Origin: an uncultured SAR86 cluster bacterium
GTDB taxonomy: Bacteria; Pseudomonadota; Gammaproteobacteria; Magnimaribacterales; D2472
DNA length: 64,000 nucleotides
Assembly: GCA_902627055.1 (NCBI GenBank)
Contig: CACOHS010000003.1
Location: 1 to 64,000 of the forward strand
Direction: 5' to 3'
The notes under the pieces are model-generated. The model was not told the origin of the DNA and did not search any database. It saw nothing but the letters and a program-made list of their open reading frames with translations. This document shows, piece after piece, positions 53,002-63,336 of the stretch; positions within the stretch are counted from its first letter, which is position 1, and each line of letters starts with the position of its first letter. Made by a program: the position numbers and the translations under genes.

Positions 53002-53502
53002 ATGAATTCTAATTACAAATTACGATCTTTTAATTTATTGAATTGCAGTGACTCAGAACTTCAAGCAATATTTAAGCTTAATCAGCAAAATACTCCTGAG
53101 GTGGGATCGCTTGATTCTACAGAACATCTAAAAAGATTAATTGAACTCAGTGCATATAATTTGTTAATGCTAAGTGATGAAGAAATCATTGGATTTATAA
53201 TTTGTATGAGAGAAGGATCTATATACGAGTCAGAAAATTATAAATTTTTTAAACAAAGATTAAAAAAATTTCTTTACGTAGACAGAGTTGCAATTGATGA
53301 GCGCCACAGAAGATCAGGCTTAGGCAAGGAGATTTATGAAGATATCTTTGCTCATGCCAGCAATGATAATTTACCTATAGCATTAGAAGTTAATACTCAG
53401 CCAATTAATCAACCATCATTAAACTTTCATGAAAAAATGGGTTTTGAAAAAGTTGGAAGCAAAGATTTTGCTGATCACAGCGTTGCATATTTTTTAAAAT
53501 AA
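53002..53502 (+). CDS. GNAT-family N-acetyltransferase
   Basis: YVDRVAIDERHRRSGLGKEIYEDIF, NFHEKMGFEKVG. Confidence 0.88.
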   Translation: MNSNYKLRSFNLLNCSDSELQAIFKLNQQNTPEVGSLDSTEHLKRLIELSAYNLLMLSDEEIIGFIICMREGSIYESENYKFFKQRLKKFLYVDRVAIDERHRRSGLGKEIYEDIFAHASNDNLPIALEVNTQPINQPSLNFHEKMGFEKVGSKDFADHSVAYFLK

Positions 53503-53506
53503 TTTT

Positions 53507-54229
53507 ATGAAATATAGTCTTTCATTTTTTGTATTTATATTTTTGTTAGTAGGATGCAGTGACGACTCTTTACCCCCTATCAAGATAAGTGATTTTAAAA
53601 ATGATATCTCTGTAAAAAATTTAGGCATGAGGTTGATAGATCTTCCTTATGGTTTGAACTCAATGGAGCCAAGTCGAGATGAAGTACAGGAAATATTTAT
53701 AGTAGTCCATGGAGGAAACAGCGAGGGTTATGAGTGGATATATCCTCTTAAGAAGATCAATACAGAATTCAGGCATATGTATTTTTATCGCTGGCCTGAC
53801 AATAATTGCTTTCAAAACTCAGCTGAAAATTTAAAGAACGAAATTACAGAAATTTTGAATCAAGATGACTCTATAAAAAAAATTATCTTAATGGGACATA
53901 GTTATGGAGGCATATTAGTGACCCATCTTTTAAAAAATTGGAATTTAATAACTCCCCTTGAAATTCATGTTGTAGCATCACCTTTGCTAGGTACCCCAAT
54001 GTTAAATTCAATGTGTGGGTATGAACCTATTTCGTTGATACCAAAAAACTCAGTTCTTTATGAATGGAGAACTCAACATAAACTTGACAATGTATTTAAA
54101 GATCTAAGTGAAGATCCTCAAAAAATTGAGCTTCAAGAAAGTTATGTGACTACACTCCCTGAAACCTATAAGAGTAATCGACTCGGACACAATTGGTCCA
54201 TCAGCTGGGTTGCAGATGAAGCTTTCTAA
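53507..54229 (+). CDS. Lipoprotein alpha/beta hydrolase
   Basis: Lipobox FLLVGCSDD; KIILMGHSYGGILVTHLL. Confidence 0.8.
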   Translation: MKYSLSFFVFIFLLVGCSDDSLPPIKISDFKNDISVKNLGMRLIDLPYGLNSMEPSRDEVQEIFIVVHGGNSEGYEWIYPLKKINTEFRHMYFYRWPDNNCFQNSAENLKNEITEILNQDDSIKKIILMGHSYGGILVTHLLKNWNLITPLEIHVVASPLLGTPMLNSMCGYEPISLIPKNSVLYEWRTQHKLDNVFKDLSEDPQKIELQESYVTTLPETYKSNRLGHNWSISWVADEAF

Positions 54230-54296
54230 TCTCTTTTGTGCTATTCAATGTCAAAGAGACTTAAGTTAAACTAGCTTTTTTCAAAAAGGGCTTAAT

Positions 54297-55271
54297 ATGA
54301 CACTGCCAAAAATTTTACAGGATAATTTATCAATACCAGTTATTGGCGCTCCACTTTTTTTAGTTTCAGGGCCTGAACTAGTAATTGCTCAATGCAAAGC
54401 AGGAATTGTTGGTTCTTTTCCTGCATTAAATGCTCGGCCTCAACACGTGCTTGAAGAATGGCTAATAAGAATTAAAGAGGAATTGGCTCAAGCAAAAGTC
54501 GATAATCCCAGCTTGCCAATTGCTCCTTTTGCAGTAAATCAAATTTGTCATGGTTCAAATGATAGATTAATGGGTGACATGGAATTATGTGTAAAACACG
54601 AGGCACCTATCATCATTACCTCATTAAGACCGCCTGAAGAAATAGTTACAGCTGCCCATTCATATGGAGGACTTGTTTATCATGATGTAATTAGTGTAAG
54701 ACATGCAAAAAAAGCTGCAGAGCAGGGCGTTGATGGTTTAATTTTAGTCTGTGCTGGAGCCGGAGGCCATGCTGGAACATTATCGCCTTTTGCATTAGTG
54801 CGAGAAGTAAGAGAGTTTTTTGATGGAACCATTATTCTTTCGGGTTCGATCAGCTCTGGAAGTGCAATTGCATCAAGTCTAGCTCTAGGAGCAGATCTTG
54901 CATATTTAGGAACTAGATTTATTGCCACTGAAGAAGCAAATGCTGATCAAGGCTATAAGCAAATGCTTATTGAAAGTGCCGCAGATGACATTGTGTATTC
55001 TTCACTTTTTACAGGAGTTCATGGTAATTACCTGAAGGGATCAGTTGAAAATGCTGGCTTAGATCCTAATAATCTTCCAGAGGCAGACAAATCATCAATG
55101 AATTTTGGTTCTGGCGGTAATACAGATGCAAAAGCATGGAAAGATATTTGGGGATCTGGTCAAGGCATTGGCTCAATCAAAGACTCTCCAACAGTTCAAA
55201 TTTTAGTTGATCAATTAACTTTAGAATTTAAAGAGGCTGTTGAAGACTTAAAACAAAAATCTACTTATTAA
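54297..55271 (+). CDS. Nitronate monooxygenase family protein
   Basis: PVIGAPLFLVSGPELVIAQCKAGIVGSFPALNARP, VCAGAGGHAG, GTRFIATEEA. Confidence 0.92.
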   Translation: MTLPKILQDNLSIPVIGAPLFLVSGPELVIAQCKAGIVGSFPALNARPQHVLEEWLIRIKEELAQAKVDNPSLPIAPFAVNQICHGSNDRLMGDMELCVKHEAPIIITSLRPPEEIVTAAHSYGGLVYHDVISVRHAKKAAEQGVDGLILVCAGAGGHAGTLSPFALVREVREFFDGTIILSGSISSGSAIASSLALGADLAYLGTRFIATEEANADQGYKQMLIESAADDIVYSSLFTGVHGNYLKGSVENAGLDPNNLPEADKSSMNFGSGGNTDAKAWKDIWGSGQGIGSIKDSPTVQILVDQLTLEFKEAVEDLKQKSTY

Positions 55272-55278
55272 TTTGTAA

Positions 55279-55695
55279 CTATAAGTCTCCATCTTTTCTA
55301 TGCTCGCTGCGATTAACCTCAAATTTTTCTCCATATCTTGCCTCAAGCTTGTCTTGGTTTTCTTTAATAACCTCATAAGGATCAAGCTTTAGTGCCATAC
55401 AAGCAGTAGCCCAATACCACATAATATCGCCAAGCTCTCTTTTCATATGGAAAATATTATCTTCTGATGCCGGCTTTCCTTGAAGGAACATTTTCTTTAC
55501 TATTTCCACAAATTCGCCTGTCTCACTACCCAATCCAAGTGCGGCAGTTATTAGTCTCGCAGATTCTATTTGGGATGAAGAATCAATCTCCTTCATGCGA
55601 GCATCTAAACTGGTTTGATCCAAACTGGGTTCACTTGTTACCTTAGTAACAAAATCTCCATAGCTATTTAAAAATTTTTTTACACTATCACTCAT
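55279..55695 (-). CDS. MazG-like nucleotide pyrophosphohydrolase
   Basis: GLGSETGEFVEIVKKM, KRELGDIMWYW. Confidence 0.88.
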   Translation of the reverse strand: MSDSVKKFLNSYGDFVTKVTSEPSLDQTSLDARMKEIDSSSQIESARLITAALGLGSETGEFVEIVKKMFLQGKPASEDNIFHMKRELGDIMWYWATACMALKLDPYEVIKENQDKLEARYGEKFEVNRSEHRKDGDL

Positions 55696-55703
55696 AATTT
55701 CTC

Positions 55704-56705
55704 CTATTGTTCTAAGGGGTTAATTCTCCAATTTAGGGATTCAAGAAAATTAGACTTAGTTGCTTTATCAAAATCTAATACTAGATTATTTTTCAAATCC
55801 ATGCCGCTTATAAGAGAGTAGTCTTTAAGGGATCTATTAGTTCCAAGATTCAATGGTTCCTCGACATTTCCAGCAAATAAAGCATCTAATCTGTTTAGAC
55901 TTTTTTTATCTAATTCTTTCCATTTGATTGCTCTATTTTTATCATCATCTTGATCCCAGTGAAGCTTTCTTCGGAGTTCACTTACATCTGTATAGAGATG
56001 AAAAAGGGGAACATCAGGAATATGGAAAAATGAATAACCCTTGGTGAAGGATCTTAATGTCATGGAAAGTTCTTCACCATAAAAATAATAATTCGGATCA
56101 TATGGTATTTCTTCTATAAACGTTCCTTTAGTAAAGATAAAGCCAGCTGCCATCAACATAGCATGAGTAATGTTCCTATTTTTTGTTGGAATACCAATTT
56201 GTCTAGAAAATGACCCAGAAGAAAATAAGCTATCTTTTCTGAAAGTAATAATTTGAGTATGTTTATCACGATTATCTAATTCAAATTTACCTTTTTCGAA
56301 ATCAATGATATTAAATGGCCTAGGATAAGCGGTAATTATAGGCTTTTCAAAATAAGCGTTATTTTGTGACTCTAGAGATATTTTTTTAAGTTGATTTGTA
56401 AGAATAATATCCCAATCGGTATCAAATAGAGTATGGGAATCAATTTGTAGAAAGTAATCTTCATTTGTGTAAAGTTTTTGGGCTCGACTTCGAGCCCAAC
56501 AAGGGCCCCTTGATAACTGAGGATCAACATGTTCATAATAAATCTGATTCGTAAACTCAAATCCAGAAATGTTAATACCTTTATCTGACTGATCACAAAT
56601 GCTAAAAACTAGATCATTTTTATTTCTTGCGTTGATATAAGCACTATATATGGTTGCTGTAAGCATTGGATCTTGATAAGAGGCGATTGAAATAAATATG
56701 CTCAT
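55704..56705 (-). CDS. GT60 / GlcNAc-family glycosyltransferase, similar to Skp1 hydroxyproline GlcNAc-transferase
   Basis: MSIFISIASYQDPMLTATIYSAY, GPCWARSRAQKLYTNEDYFLQIDSHTLFDTDWD, AAGFIFTKGTFIEEIPYDPNYYFYGEELSMTLRSFTKGYSFF; start chosen at MSIFISI. Confidence 0.82.
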   Translation of the reverse strand: MSIFISIASYQDPMLTATIYSAYINARNKNDLVFSICDQSDKGINISGFEFTNQIYYEHVDPQLSRGPCWARSRAQKLYTNEDYFLQIDSHTLFDTDWDIILTNQLKKISLESQNNAYFEKPIITAYPRPFNIIDFEKGKFELDNRDKHTQIITFRKDSLFSSGSFSRQIGIPTKNRNITHAMLMAAGFIFTKGTFIEEIPYDPNYYFYGEELSMTLRSFTKGYSFFHIPDVPLFHLYTDVSELRRKLHWDQDDDKNRAIKWKELDKKSLNRLDALFAGNVEEPLNLGTNRSLKDYSLISGMDLKNNLVLDFDKATKSNFLESLNWRINPLEQ

Positions 56706-56706
56706 T

Positions 56707-56738
56707 TTGTATGCGTTCTTTACTTTCTTAGCATACAA
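56707..56738. promoter_or_regulatory. Perfect 8-bp dyad between the divergent GT60-like and P4H-like genes
   Basis: TTGTATGC N16 GCATACAA. Confidence 0.5.
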
Positions 56739-56750
56739 TTATTTCTACCA

Positions 56751-57389
56751 ATGACTAAGGAATATCCAAAAAAAATCGCAGATAATGTGACCATGCATGC
56801 TGCAGATCCGATTCTGTATGTCGTTGAAAAATTTTTAACAAATGATGAATGCGAGGCTTTTATTAAAGCTTCTGAAGGCAAACTGAAACCTTCTACTGTT
56901 ATTAGTCCTGATAAGCATGTTCAACATGAAAGTAGGACAAGTGAGAATTGCTGGATAGAGCATGATGCAAATGAAATTATTCATGAAGTAAGTAAAAGAT
57001 TCTCGATCTTAGTCCAAATGCCAATAAGAAATGCAGAGCAGTATCAGCTTGTTTATTATAAAAAGGGAGCCCAATATAAACCTCATTTTGACTCTTTTGA
57101 TTATGAAACTGAAGATGGAAAGAATAATTGGGAGCCAGGTGGTCAGAGAATGGTTACGGTTATTGCTTATTTAAATGATGTCGAAGAAGGTGGCGAAACT
57201 GGTTTCCCAGAGCTTGATATAAATGTTCCGGCAAACAAAGGAGATGTTGTTGTATTTCATAATACCCTTTTAAATGATTCAGCAACTCATCCAAAAATTC
57301 ATCCAAAATCACTTCATGGAGGCATGCCTGTAACAAAGGGTGAAAAATGGATGGTAAATCTTTGGTTTAGGGAAAACCTTAGATACTAA
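56751..57389 (+). CDS. 2OG-Fe(II) oxygenase, prolyl 4-hydroxylase alpha-subunit-like
   Basis: YKPHFDSFDYET (HxD), GGQRMVTVIAYLNDVEEGGETGFPEL, LHGGMPVTKGEKWMVNLWFRE (distal His and Lys). Confidence 0.93.
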   Translation: MTKEYPKKIADNVTMHAADPILYVVEKFLTNDECEAFIKASEGKLKPSTVISPDKHVQHESRTSENCWIEHDANEIIHEVSKRFSILVQMPIRNAEQYQLVYYKKGAQYKPHFDSFDYETEDGKNNWEPGGQRMVTVIAYLNDVEEGGETGFPELDINVPANKGDVVVFHNTLLNDSATHPKIHPKSLHGGMPVTKGEKWMVNLWFRENLRY

Positions 57390-58232
57390 TTACTTTAATT
57401 TTAGAGAACTTTGACTAGTTACGATATTAAACAAATGATCTTGAGCTTCTGGCTTAAGCTGAGCAACACCAACTGCCAGAACATCAATAATTGCCATATA
57501 AGCCAACCTTGAAGTTAGCGGCCTAGTTAATCTTGCATTTCCTCCAACATCAATATCTAGAGAAATATCACATATTCTTGAAAGGGGAGTATTTGAGGGC
57601 ATAAGTCCAATTACAATAACACCAGAGCTTTTTACTGTTTTAATGCTTTCAACCAAAGCGGCTGTATTTCCAGATTGTGATATTGCCACAACTACATCTC
57701 TATTGTTAAGAGAATTTGCTGACATAAACTGAATATGAGGATCAGAAATACAGGAGGATGGTATCTTGAGTCGAAAAAATTTGTGTTGTGCATCCATGGC
57801 TATTGCTGCAGAACCACCAAAAGCATAGAATTCAACTCTTTTGGCGTTTGCCAATGTTTCAATTGCCTCCTCAAGTGCAGTTTGATCGAGTTGTGATCTA
57901 ACATTCAAAATTTCACTGATGGTACTGTCGAACACTTTTTCTGTAAGCTCCTGAATAGAATCCTCAGGATCAATTTCATAAGAATTAAAGTAGTCATCTG
58001 CAGCAAGTTGTTGTGCCAGAGTTAGTTTAAACTTTTGAAAACCATCAAAATTTACAGCCTTACAAAATCTTATTAAGGTAGGTTCACTTACCCCAATTTC
58101 TTTTGAGGCTTGTGCAGTAGTAAGTTCGATAATTGCACTTGGCTTATTTAATATATATTCAGCAACTTTTACCTCCGATTTTCTTAAGTTAGGCAGCGCA
58201 ATTTTAATTTCTCTTAATAATTTAGTTTGCAT
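57390..58232 (-). CDS. hexR: RpiR/HexR-type regulator (HTH + SIS)
   Basis: LRKSEVKVAEYIL, VSEPTLIRFCKAVNFDGFQKFKLTLAQQLA; SIS domain. Confidence 0.75.
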   Translation of the reverse strand: MQTKLLREIKIALPNLRKSEVKVAEYILNKPSAIIELTTAQASKEIGVSEPTLIRFCKAVNFDGFQKFKLTLAQQLAADDYFNSYEIDPEDSIQELTEKVFDSTISEILNVRSQLDQTALEEAIETLANAKRVEFYAFGGSAAIAMDAQHKFFRLKIPSSCISDPHIQFMSANSLNNRDVVVAISQSGNTAALVESIKTVKSSGVIVIGLMPSNTPLSRICDISLDIDVGGNARLTRPLTSRLAYMAIIDVLAVGVAQLKPEAQDHLFNIVTSQSSLKLK

Positions 58233-58274
58233 AAAGGTTAGAATAGGCTTCTTAGACTAAAAAATGAACCCCTA

Positions 58275-60449
58275 ATGGATGTTTCTCATATACTAGAAAA
58301 TTTAAATGATCCGCAAAGAGAAGCGGTTACCTCAGAAGACCAGAGTCTTTTAGTTTTGGCAGGGGCAGGTTCTGGTAAGACAAGGGTATTGGTTCATAGA
58401 ATTGCATGGACCGTTGAGGCAATGGGTCTTAATCCCTCCTCTATCATGGCTGTAACTTTTACTAATAAAGCCGCACAAGAAATGCAATCACGAATCCAAG
58501 AACTACTGCAATCACCTGCAGGTGATATGTGGTGTGGAACTTTTCACGGGCTGGCGCATAGGACTCTTAAACGATTCTACAAAGAAGCAGGGCTTGTTTC
58601 AGGATTTACAATTCTTGATAGCGATGATCAGTTACGAATAATAAAGCGTTTAATTAAAGAAGCGGGTCTTGATGATGGCGCTTGGCCTCCCAAACAAATG
58701 CAGTGGCAAATTAATGGCTGGAAAGATGAGGGCATTCGTGCTGATAGAGTTAATGACAATGGCGATTTTTATACTCAAACAGTCAAAGGCATTTACAAGC
58801 ATTATGAAGAGGCTTGCCTAAATGATAGTTTGGTAGATTTCGCGGAGTTATTGCTCAAGGCTTATGAGTTGGTCAAAAAAAATAAAACTGTAAAAGAATT
58901 TTTTCACAACAGATTTAAAGCAATCTTGGTTGATGAGTTTCAAGATACCAATACTATTCAATACAACTGGTTGAAAGAGATAGCTTCAGATGCATCTTCG
59001 ATTACCGCTGTTGGAGACGACGATCAGTCGATTTATGGATGGCGGGGAGCCAAAGTTGAGAACATTTCGTCTTTTGAATCCAGTTTTAAGAAATCTAAAA
59101 TTATACGTTTGGAGCAAAATTATCGATCTACAAGCGTAATTTTAAGTGCCGCTAATGCATTGATTGACAATAATCAAAATCGCTTGGGAAAAAACTTATG
59201 GACTGATTCGCTTGAGGGTGAGCCTATAACTCTTTATCAGGCTTACAACGAGCAGGATGAGGCTAGATTTATTGCAGGAACAGTAAAAAATTGGATGGAC
59301 AGCGGTGAACTTTATCAAGATGTAGGAATTGTTTACCGATCAAATGCACAATCGAGAGCTTTAGAAGAAGCGTTGTTACGAATTAACATTCCCTATCGAA
59401 TTTATGGCGGTCTCAGATTCTATGAACGTATGGAGATAAAAAATGCTATAAGCTATTTAAAGGTAGTCTTTAATCCGCATGATAATCCTGCATTTGAGCG
59501 CTCTATAGCCAATCCAACCAGAGGTATCGGAGTTAAGTCTCAGGCAAAAATTAGAGATGCGGCTAAAGCCTACAACTTGTCTTACATAAAAGCAGCAGCA
59601 AAACTTCTTGATGATGGAAAAATGGGGGGTAAAGCTGGTCAGGGCTTAAGAGCCTATCTTGAGCTGATTGCCCATTGCATAGAATTGCTTGATACAACTC
59701 CTCTGTCAGATTTAATGGAACTTATCATCCAAAAATCAGGTCTGTATCATTACCACAAAAAAGAAGCTGGAGAAAAAGGTAAAACAAGAATAGAAAATTT
59801 AGAGGAGCTTGTAACCTCTGCCAAGAACTTCGAGCAATCATTTGAAAAGGAAAAATCTCACAAAGAGATTGCAGAAATTTTCTTAGATACTGTCTCATTA
59901 GATGCAGGAGATACCCAAGCCGATGAGTTTCAAGATGCCGTGCAGTTAATGACTTTGCATTCAGCCAAAGGCCTAGAATTTCCATTAGTTTTTATTACTG
60001 GCTTAGAGGAAACTTTGTTCCCGCATGGTAGATCTATAGAATCTCCATCCCAACTAGAGGAGGAAAGAAGACTCTGCTATGTCGGTATTACACGAGCCAT
60101 GAAAAAATTATATTTAACCCACGCTGAATCAAGAAGGCTGCACGGATCCGATGTATTTAATCCACCCTCAAGATTTTTGAAAGAAATTCCTGCGGTTTTT
60201 ATTGAAGAGATAAGACCCCGCGCCTCAGTGACTACTTCATATGTGCGTAAGCCAAAAAAATCAACCATGGATTTTAAAGATGAGGTGGGCATTGGTTTAG
60301 GGCAAAAAGTTGTTCACCCTACCTTTGGACTCGGTGTCGTTTTAAACTATGAGGGATCAGGCGAGTCAGCAAGAGTTCAAATTAATTTTGAAAAAGCAGG
60401 CAGTAAATGGTTGGTACTCGCCTTTGCTAAATTGGAGATGTTGGGATGA
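58275..60449 (+). CDS. uvrD: UvrD-type DNA helicase II
   Basis: LVLAGAGSGKTRVLVHRIAW, DEFQDTNTIQYNWL, GDDDQSIYGWRGA; TFGLGVV C-terminal motif. Confidence 0.95.
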   Translation: MDVSHILENLNDPQREAVTSEDQSLLVLAGAGSGKTRVLVHRIAWTVEAMGLNPSSIMAVTFTNKAAQEMQSRIQELLQSPAGDMWCGTFHGLAHRTLKRFYKEAGLVSGFTILDSDDQLRIIKRLIKEAGLDDGAWPPKQMQWQINGWKDEGIRADRVNDNGDFYTQTVKGIYKHYEEACLNDSLVDFAELLLKAYELVKKNKTVKEFFHNRFKAILVDEFQDTNTIQYNWLKEIASDASSITAVGDDDQSIYGWRGAKVENISSFESSFKKSKIIRLEQNYRSTSVILSAANALIDNNQNRLGKNLWTDSLEGEPITLYQAYNEQDEARFIAGTVKNWMDSGELYQDVGIVYRSNAQSRALEEALLRINIPYRIYGGLRFYERMEIKNAISYLKVVFNPHDNPAFERSIANPTRGIGVKSQAKIRDAAKAYNLSYIKAAAKLLDDGKMGGKAGQGLRAYLELIAHCIELLDTTPLSDLMELIIQKSGLYHYHKKEAGEKGKTRIENLEELVTSAKNFEQSFEKEKSHKEIAEIFLDTVSLDAGDTQADEFQDAVQLMTLHSAKGLEFPLVFITGLEETLFPHGRSIESPSQLEEERRLCYVGITRAMKKLYLTHAESRRLHGSDVFNPPSRFLKEIPAVFIEEIRPRASVTTSYVRKPKKSTMDFKDEVGIGLGQKVVHPTFGLGVVLNYEGSGESARVQINFEKAGSKWLVLAFAKLEMLG

Positions 60450-61543
60450 AAAATTTTTTAATAACTGGACTGGCTTTAAGTTTACTAATGGCATGTGGAC
60501 AAGCCGAACAAAGCACAGGGGACGAGGTCAAAGCTCAAAACTATTCATGGTCATTGGTCACCACCTGGCCAAAAAATTATCCTGGCCTAGGAATGGCTCC
60601 AGAGCGATTCAGCAAATTAGTAGAGGAAATGTCGCAGGGCCAGCTAAAGGTAACAGTTTATGGAGCTGGAGAATTTGTTCCTGCCATGGGTGTCTTTGAT
60701 GCTGTTTCTTCAGGCGCTGTCGAAATGGGGCATGGTGGTGCTTATTACTGGAAGGGTAAAGTTCCAGCCGCACAGTTTTTTGCTGGAGTACCATTCGGTT
60801 TTACTGCTGATGAAATAAATGCTTGGGTAAATCGAGGAGGTGGCCTGGAGCTATGGGAAGACCTGTATAAACCCTTCAATATGAAGCCACTTCCAGGTGG
60901 TAATACTGGCACACAAATGTTTGGTTGGTTTAATAAAGAGATTAACTCACTTGAAGATATTAAGGGATTAAAAATGCGCTTTCCAGGTTTTGGAGGCGAA
61001 GTTTTCAAAAGAGCTGGAGGAATTCCGGTAAACATTCCTGGAGGAGAGTTATACACTGCTATGCAAACAGGCACTATCGATGCTGTTGAGTGGGTTGGTC
61101 CTTATAATGATCTTGCCTTTGGATTTCAGCAAGTAGCAAAATATTATTATTATCCTGGGTGGCATGAACCAGGCTCTATGCTTGAATTTACCATTAATTT
61201 AGATGCATGGAACTCTTTACCACCTCATCTTCAATCTATAGTTAGGGTAGCTGCCAAAGCAGTTAATCAAGACTTGTTAGATGAGTACACAGCTTCAAAT
61301 AATAGAGCTTTACAAGACTTAATTACTAAACATGACGTAAAGTTAAGAAAACTACCAAATGATGTAATTAATGAATTCCGCGCTATTTCTGAGGAGATTT
61401 TAGAAACTTCTGCAGCCACTGATCCAGCTGTTAGAAAAGTTTACGATTCATTTAAAACTTTCATGGCAGAGGTTAAGAGTTTTCATGCTATAGCTGAGGA
61501 TGCATTTGTTGAGGCTCGAACCAATAGTGATGAAGATTCCTGA
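60446..61543 (+). CDS. TRAP transporter substrate-binding lipoprotein (DctP family)
   Basis: Lipobox LLMACGQ; SWSLVTTWPKNYPGLG; DIKGLKMRFPGFGGEVFKRAGG. Confidence 0.92.
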   Translation: MKNFLITGLALSLLMACGQAEQSTGDEVKAQNYSWSLVTTWPKNYPGLGMAPERFSKLVEEMSQGQLKVTVYGAGEFVPAMGVFDAVSSGAVEMGHGGAYYWKGKVPAAQFFAGVPFGFTADEINAWVNRGGGLELWEDLYKPFNMKPLPGGNTGTQMFGWFNKEINSLEDIKGLKMRFPGFGGEVFKRAGGIPVNIPGGELYTAMQTGTIDAVEWVGPYNDLAFGFQQVAKYYYYPGWHEPGSMLEFTINLDAWNSLPPHLQSIVRVAAKAVNQDLLDEYTASNNRALQDLITKHDVKLRKLPNDVINEFRAISEEILETSAATDPAVRKVYDSFKTFMAEVKSFHAIAEDAFVEARTNSDEDS

Positions 61544-62132
61544 ATTTCTTCATTTAGGTACGCAAGCTTATGAAAATACATATGAGCAAATGCGTTCTTT
61601 AGTAAAAGCAGAATCTTTCCAAGACCAGGTTTGGCTATTAGAACACCCTTCAGTTTTTACTCTCGGTACGGCAGCAGATCCATCAAATATTTTAAATCCG
61701 GGTGATATCCCAGTAATTCAAACTGATAGAGGTGGCGAGGTAACCTTTCATGGACCAGGTCAACTTGTTATTTATTTTTTACTGGATATAAAATCTAAAA
61801 AAATTGGTCCCAAAACCTTGGTTGCAAATTTACAATTGATTATCCAAAAAGTTTTGCAGCACTATTTAATTGAAAGCTCTTTTATTGAAGGAGCCCCAGG
61901 AGTTTATGTAGAAAATAAAAAAATAGCATCTATCGGATTAAGATTTTCAAAGGGTAAAAGCTATCATGGTATCAGTATAAATGTTGACATGAACTTAACT
62001 CCCTTTAGCTTGATTAATCCCTGCGGGTACGCAGGTTTAGAAGTTACACAAATTAGTGATTTTGATTCAAAAGTTACTCTTGAAGATGTAAAATCTGTCG
62101 CAATAAAAGAGATACAAACAGTATTACGTTAA
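61530..62132 (+). CDS. lipB: Octanoyltransferase LipB
   Basis: [37 protein letters not shown]. Confidence 0.95.
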   Translation: MKIPEFLHLGTQAYENTYEQMRSLVKAESFQDQVWLLEHPSVFTLGTAADPSNILNPGDIPVIQTDRGGEVTFHGPGQLVIYFLLDIKSKKIGPKTLVANLQLIIQKVLQHYLIESSFIEGAPGVYVENKKIASIGLRFSKGKSYHGISINVDMNLTPFSLINPCGYAGLEVTQISDFDSKVTLEDVKSVAIKEIQTVLR

Positions 62133-63115
62133 TGGAAATAATACCAACACAAAAGATCATTAATAGAGATGGCATTAAAGCTATCAAAAATGGTCAAAAG
62201 GCTAATAAGTATTCATCTGTACCAAATCAGAAGAAGCCTGAGTGGATAAGAGTAAAAGCCTCTTTCGATAGTAATTTTAGCGCTGTCAAAAAACAGGTGG
62301 AAGATAAACGCCTCAATACTGTATGTGAAGAGGCCATGTGTCCAAATATCTCTGAATGTTGGTCTGCAGGCACTGCAACTTTCATGCTAATGGGCTCTGT
62401 TTGTACTAGAGCTTGCAAGTTTTGTTCAGTGGATACAGGCAATCCAAAAGGCTGGTTAGATCAAGAAGAGCCAATGCACACAGCAAAAGCTGTTAAAACT
62501 ATGGGGCTCAAATATGTAGTTCTTACATCTGTTAACAGAGATGATTTAGATGATGGTGGGGCAGAGCATTATGCTAAAACTGTTCAAGCCATTAAAGAAT
62601 TAAACCCTTTTACCGCGGTAGAAGCATTAACTCCAGATTTCAAGGGCTTATCCTCGTCAATAGATACATTGGTCAATTGCGGACTAGAGGTTTTTGCTCA
62701 AAACTTGGAGACCGTCAAAAGACTTACGCATCCTGTTAGAGATATTAGAGCTGGGTATGAGCAAACCCTTGAAGTTCTTGCGGAATCAAAAAGAATAAAT
62801 CCAAATGTCCTTACAAAGACAAGTTTAATTTTAGGTTTAGGCGAAACAGATCAAGAAATCGAAGAAACCATGGATGATTTAATTGCTCACAATGTGGACA
62901 TCTTAACTTTAGGTCAATATTTAAGACCAACCTTAAATCATCTACCGGTAGAAAGATGGGTTACTCCTAAAGAATTTGACCGTTATCGTGAAATTGGTTT
63001 AAAAAAAGGATTCTTGGAAGTTGTGTCCGGGCCTATGGTTAGGTCAAGCTATCGTGCTGAAAGGGTATTGGAGAAGAACAATGCAGGTCTTCCCCTAGCT
63101 AGTGGGCAAGGTTAA
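62132..63115 (+). CDS. lipA: Lipoyl synthase LipA
   Basis: [26 protein letters not shown] radical SAM motif. Confidence 0.97.
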   Translation: MEIIPTQKIINRDGIKAIKNGQKANKYSSVPNQKKPEWIRVKASFDSNFSAVKKQVEDKRLNTVCEEAMCPNISECWSAGTATFMLMGSVCTRACKFCSVDTGNPKGWLDQEEPMHTAKAVKTMGLKYVVLTSVNRDDLDDGGAEHYAKTVQAIKELNPFTAVEALTPDFKGLSSSIDTLVNCGLEVFAQNLETVKRLTHPVRDIRAGYEQTLEVLAESKRINPNVLTKTSLILGLGETDQEIEETMDDLIAHNVDILTLGQYLRPTLNHLPVERWVTPKEFDRYREIGLKKGFLEVVSGPMVRSSYRAERVLEKNNAGLPLASGQG

Positions 63116-63332
63116 AGACTGTAACAAAAAGAATTCCTGTTCCCAAAACACCAACAATACATACTAACCAATCCACCAAAAAAACTTTGAATAGCTTTGA
63201 CCAGACTCCTTGATTTGCAGAATTAGAATCAAGCTCTCTTTTAAAAACTTCTACGGCAGCATATTTAAACCAAGAAAAGGTTACTAGAAAAGTAATGGCA
63301 CCAAAGGCAAAAAGTAGAGAGTTTGAATTCAT
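63099..63332 (-). CDS. Small membrane protein
   Basis: 77 aa, two TM helices; adjacent to TRAP permease. Confidence 0.5.
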   Translation of the reverse strand: MNSNSLLFAFGAITFLVTFSWFKYAAVEVFKRELDSNSANQGVWSKLFKVFLVDWLVCIVGVLGTGILFVTVFNLAH

Positions 63333-63336
63333 AAGC

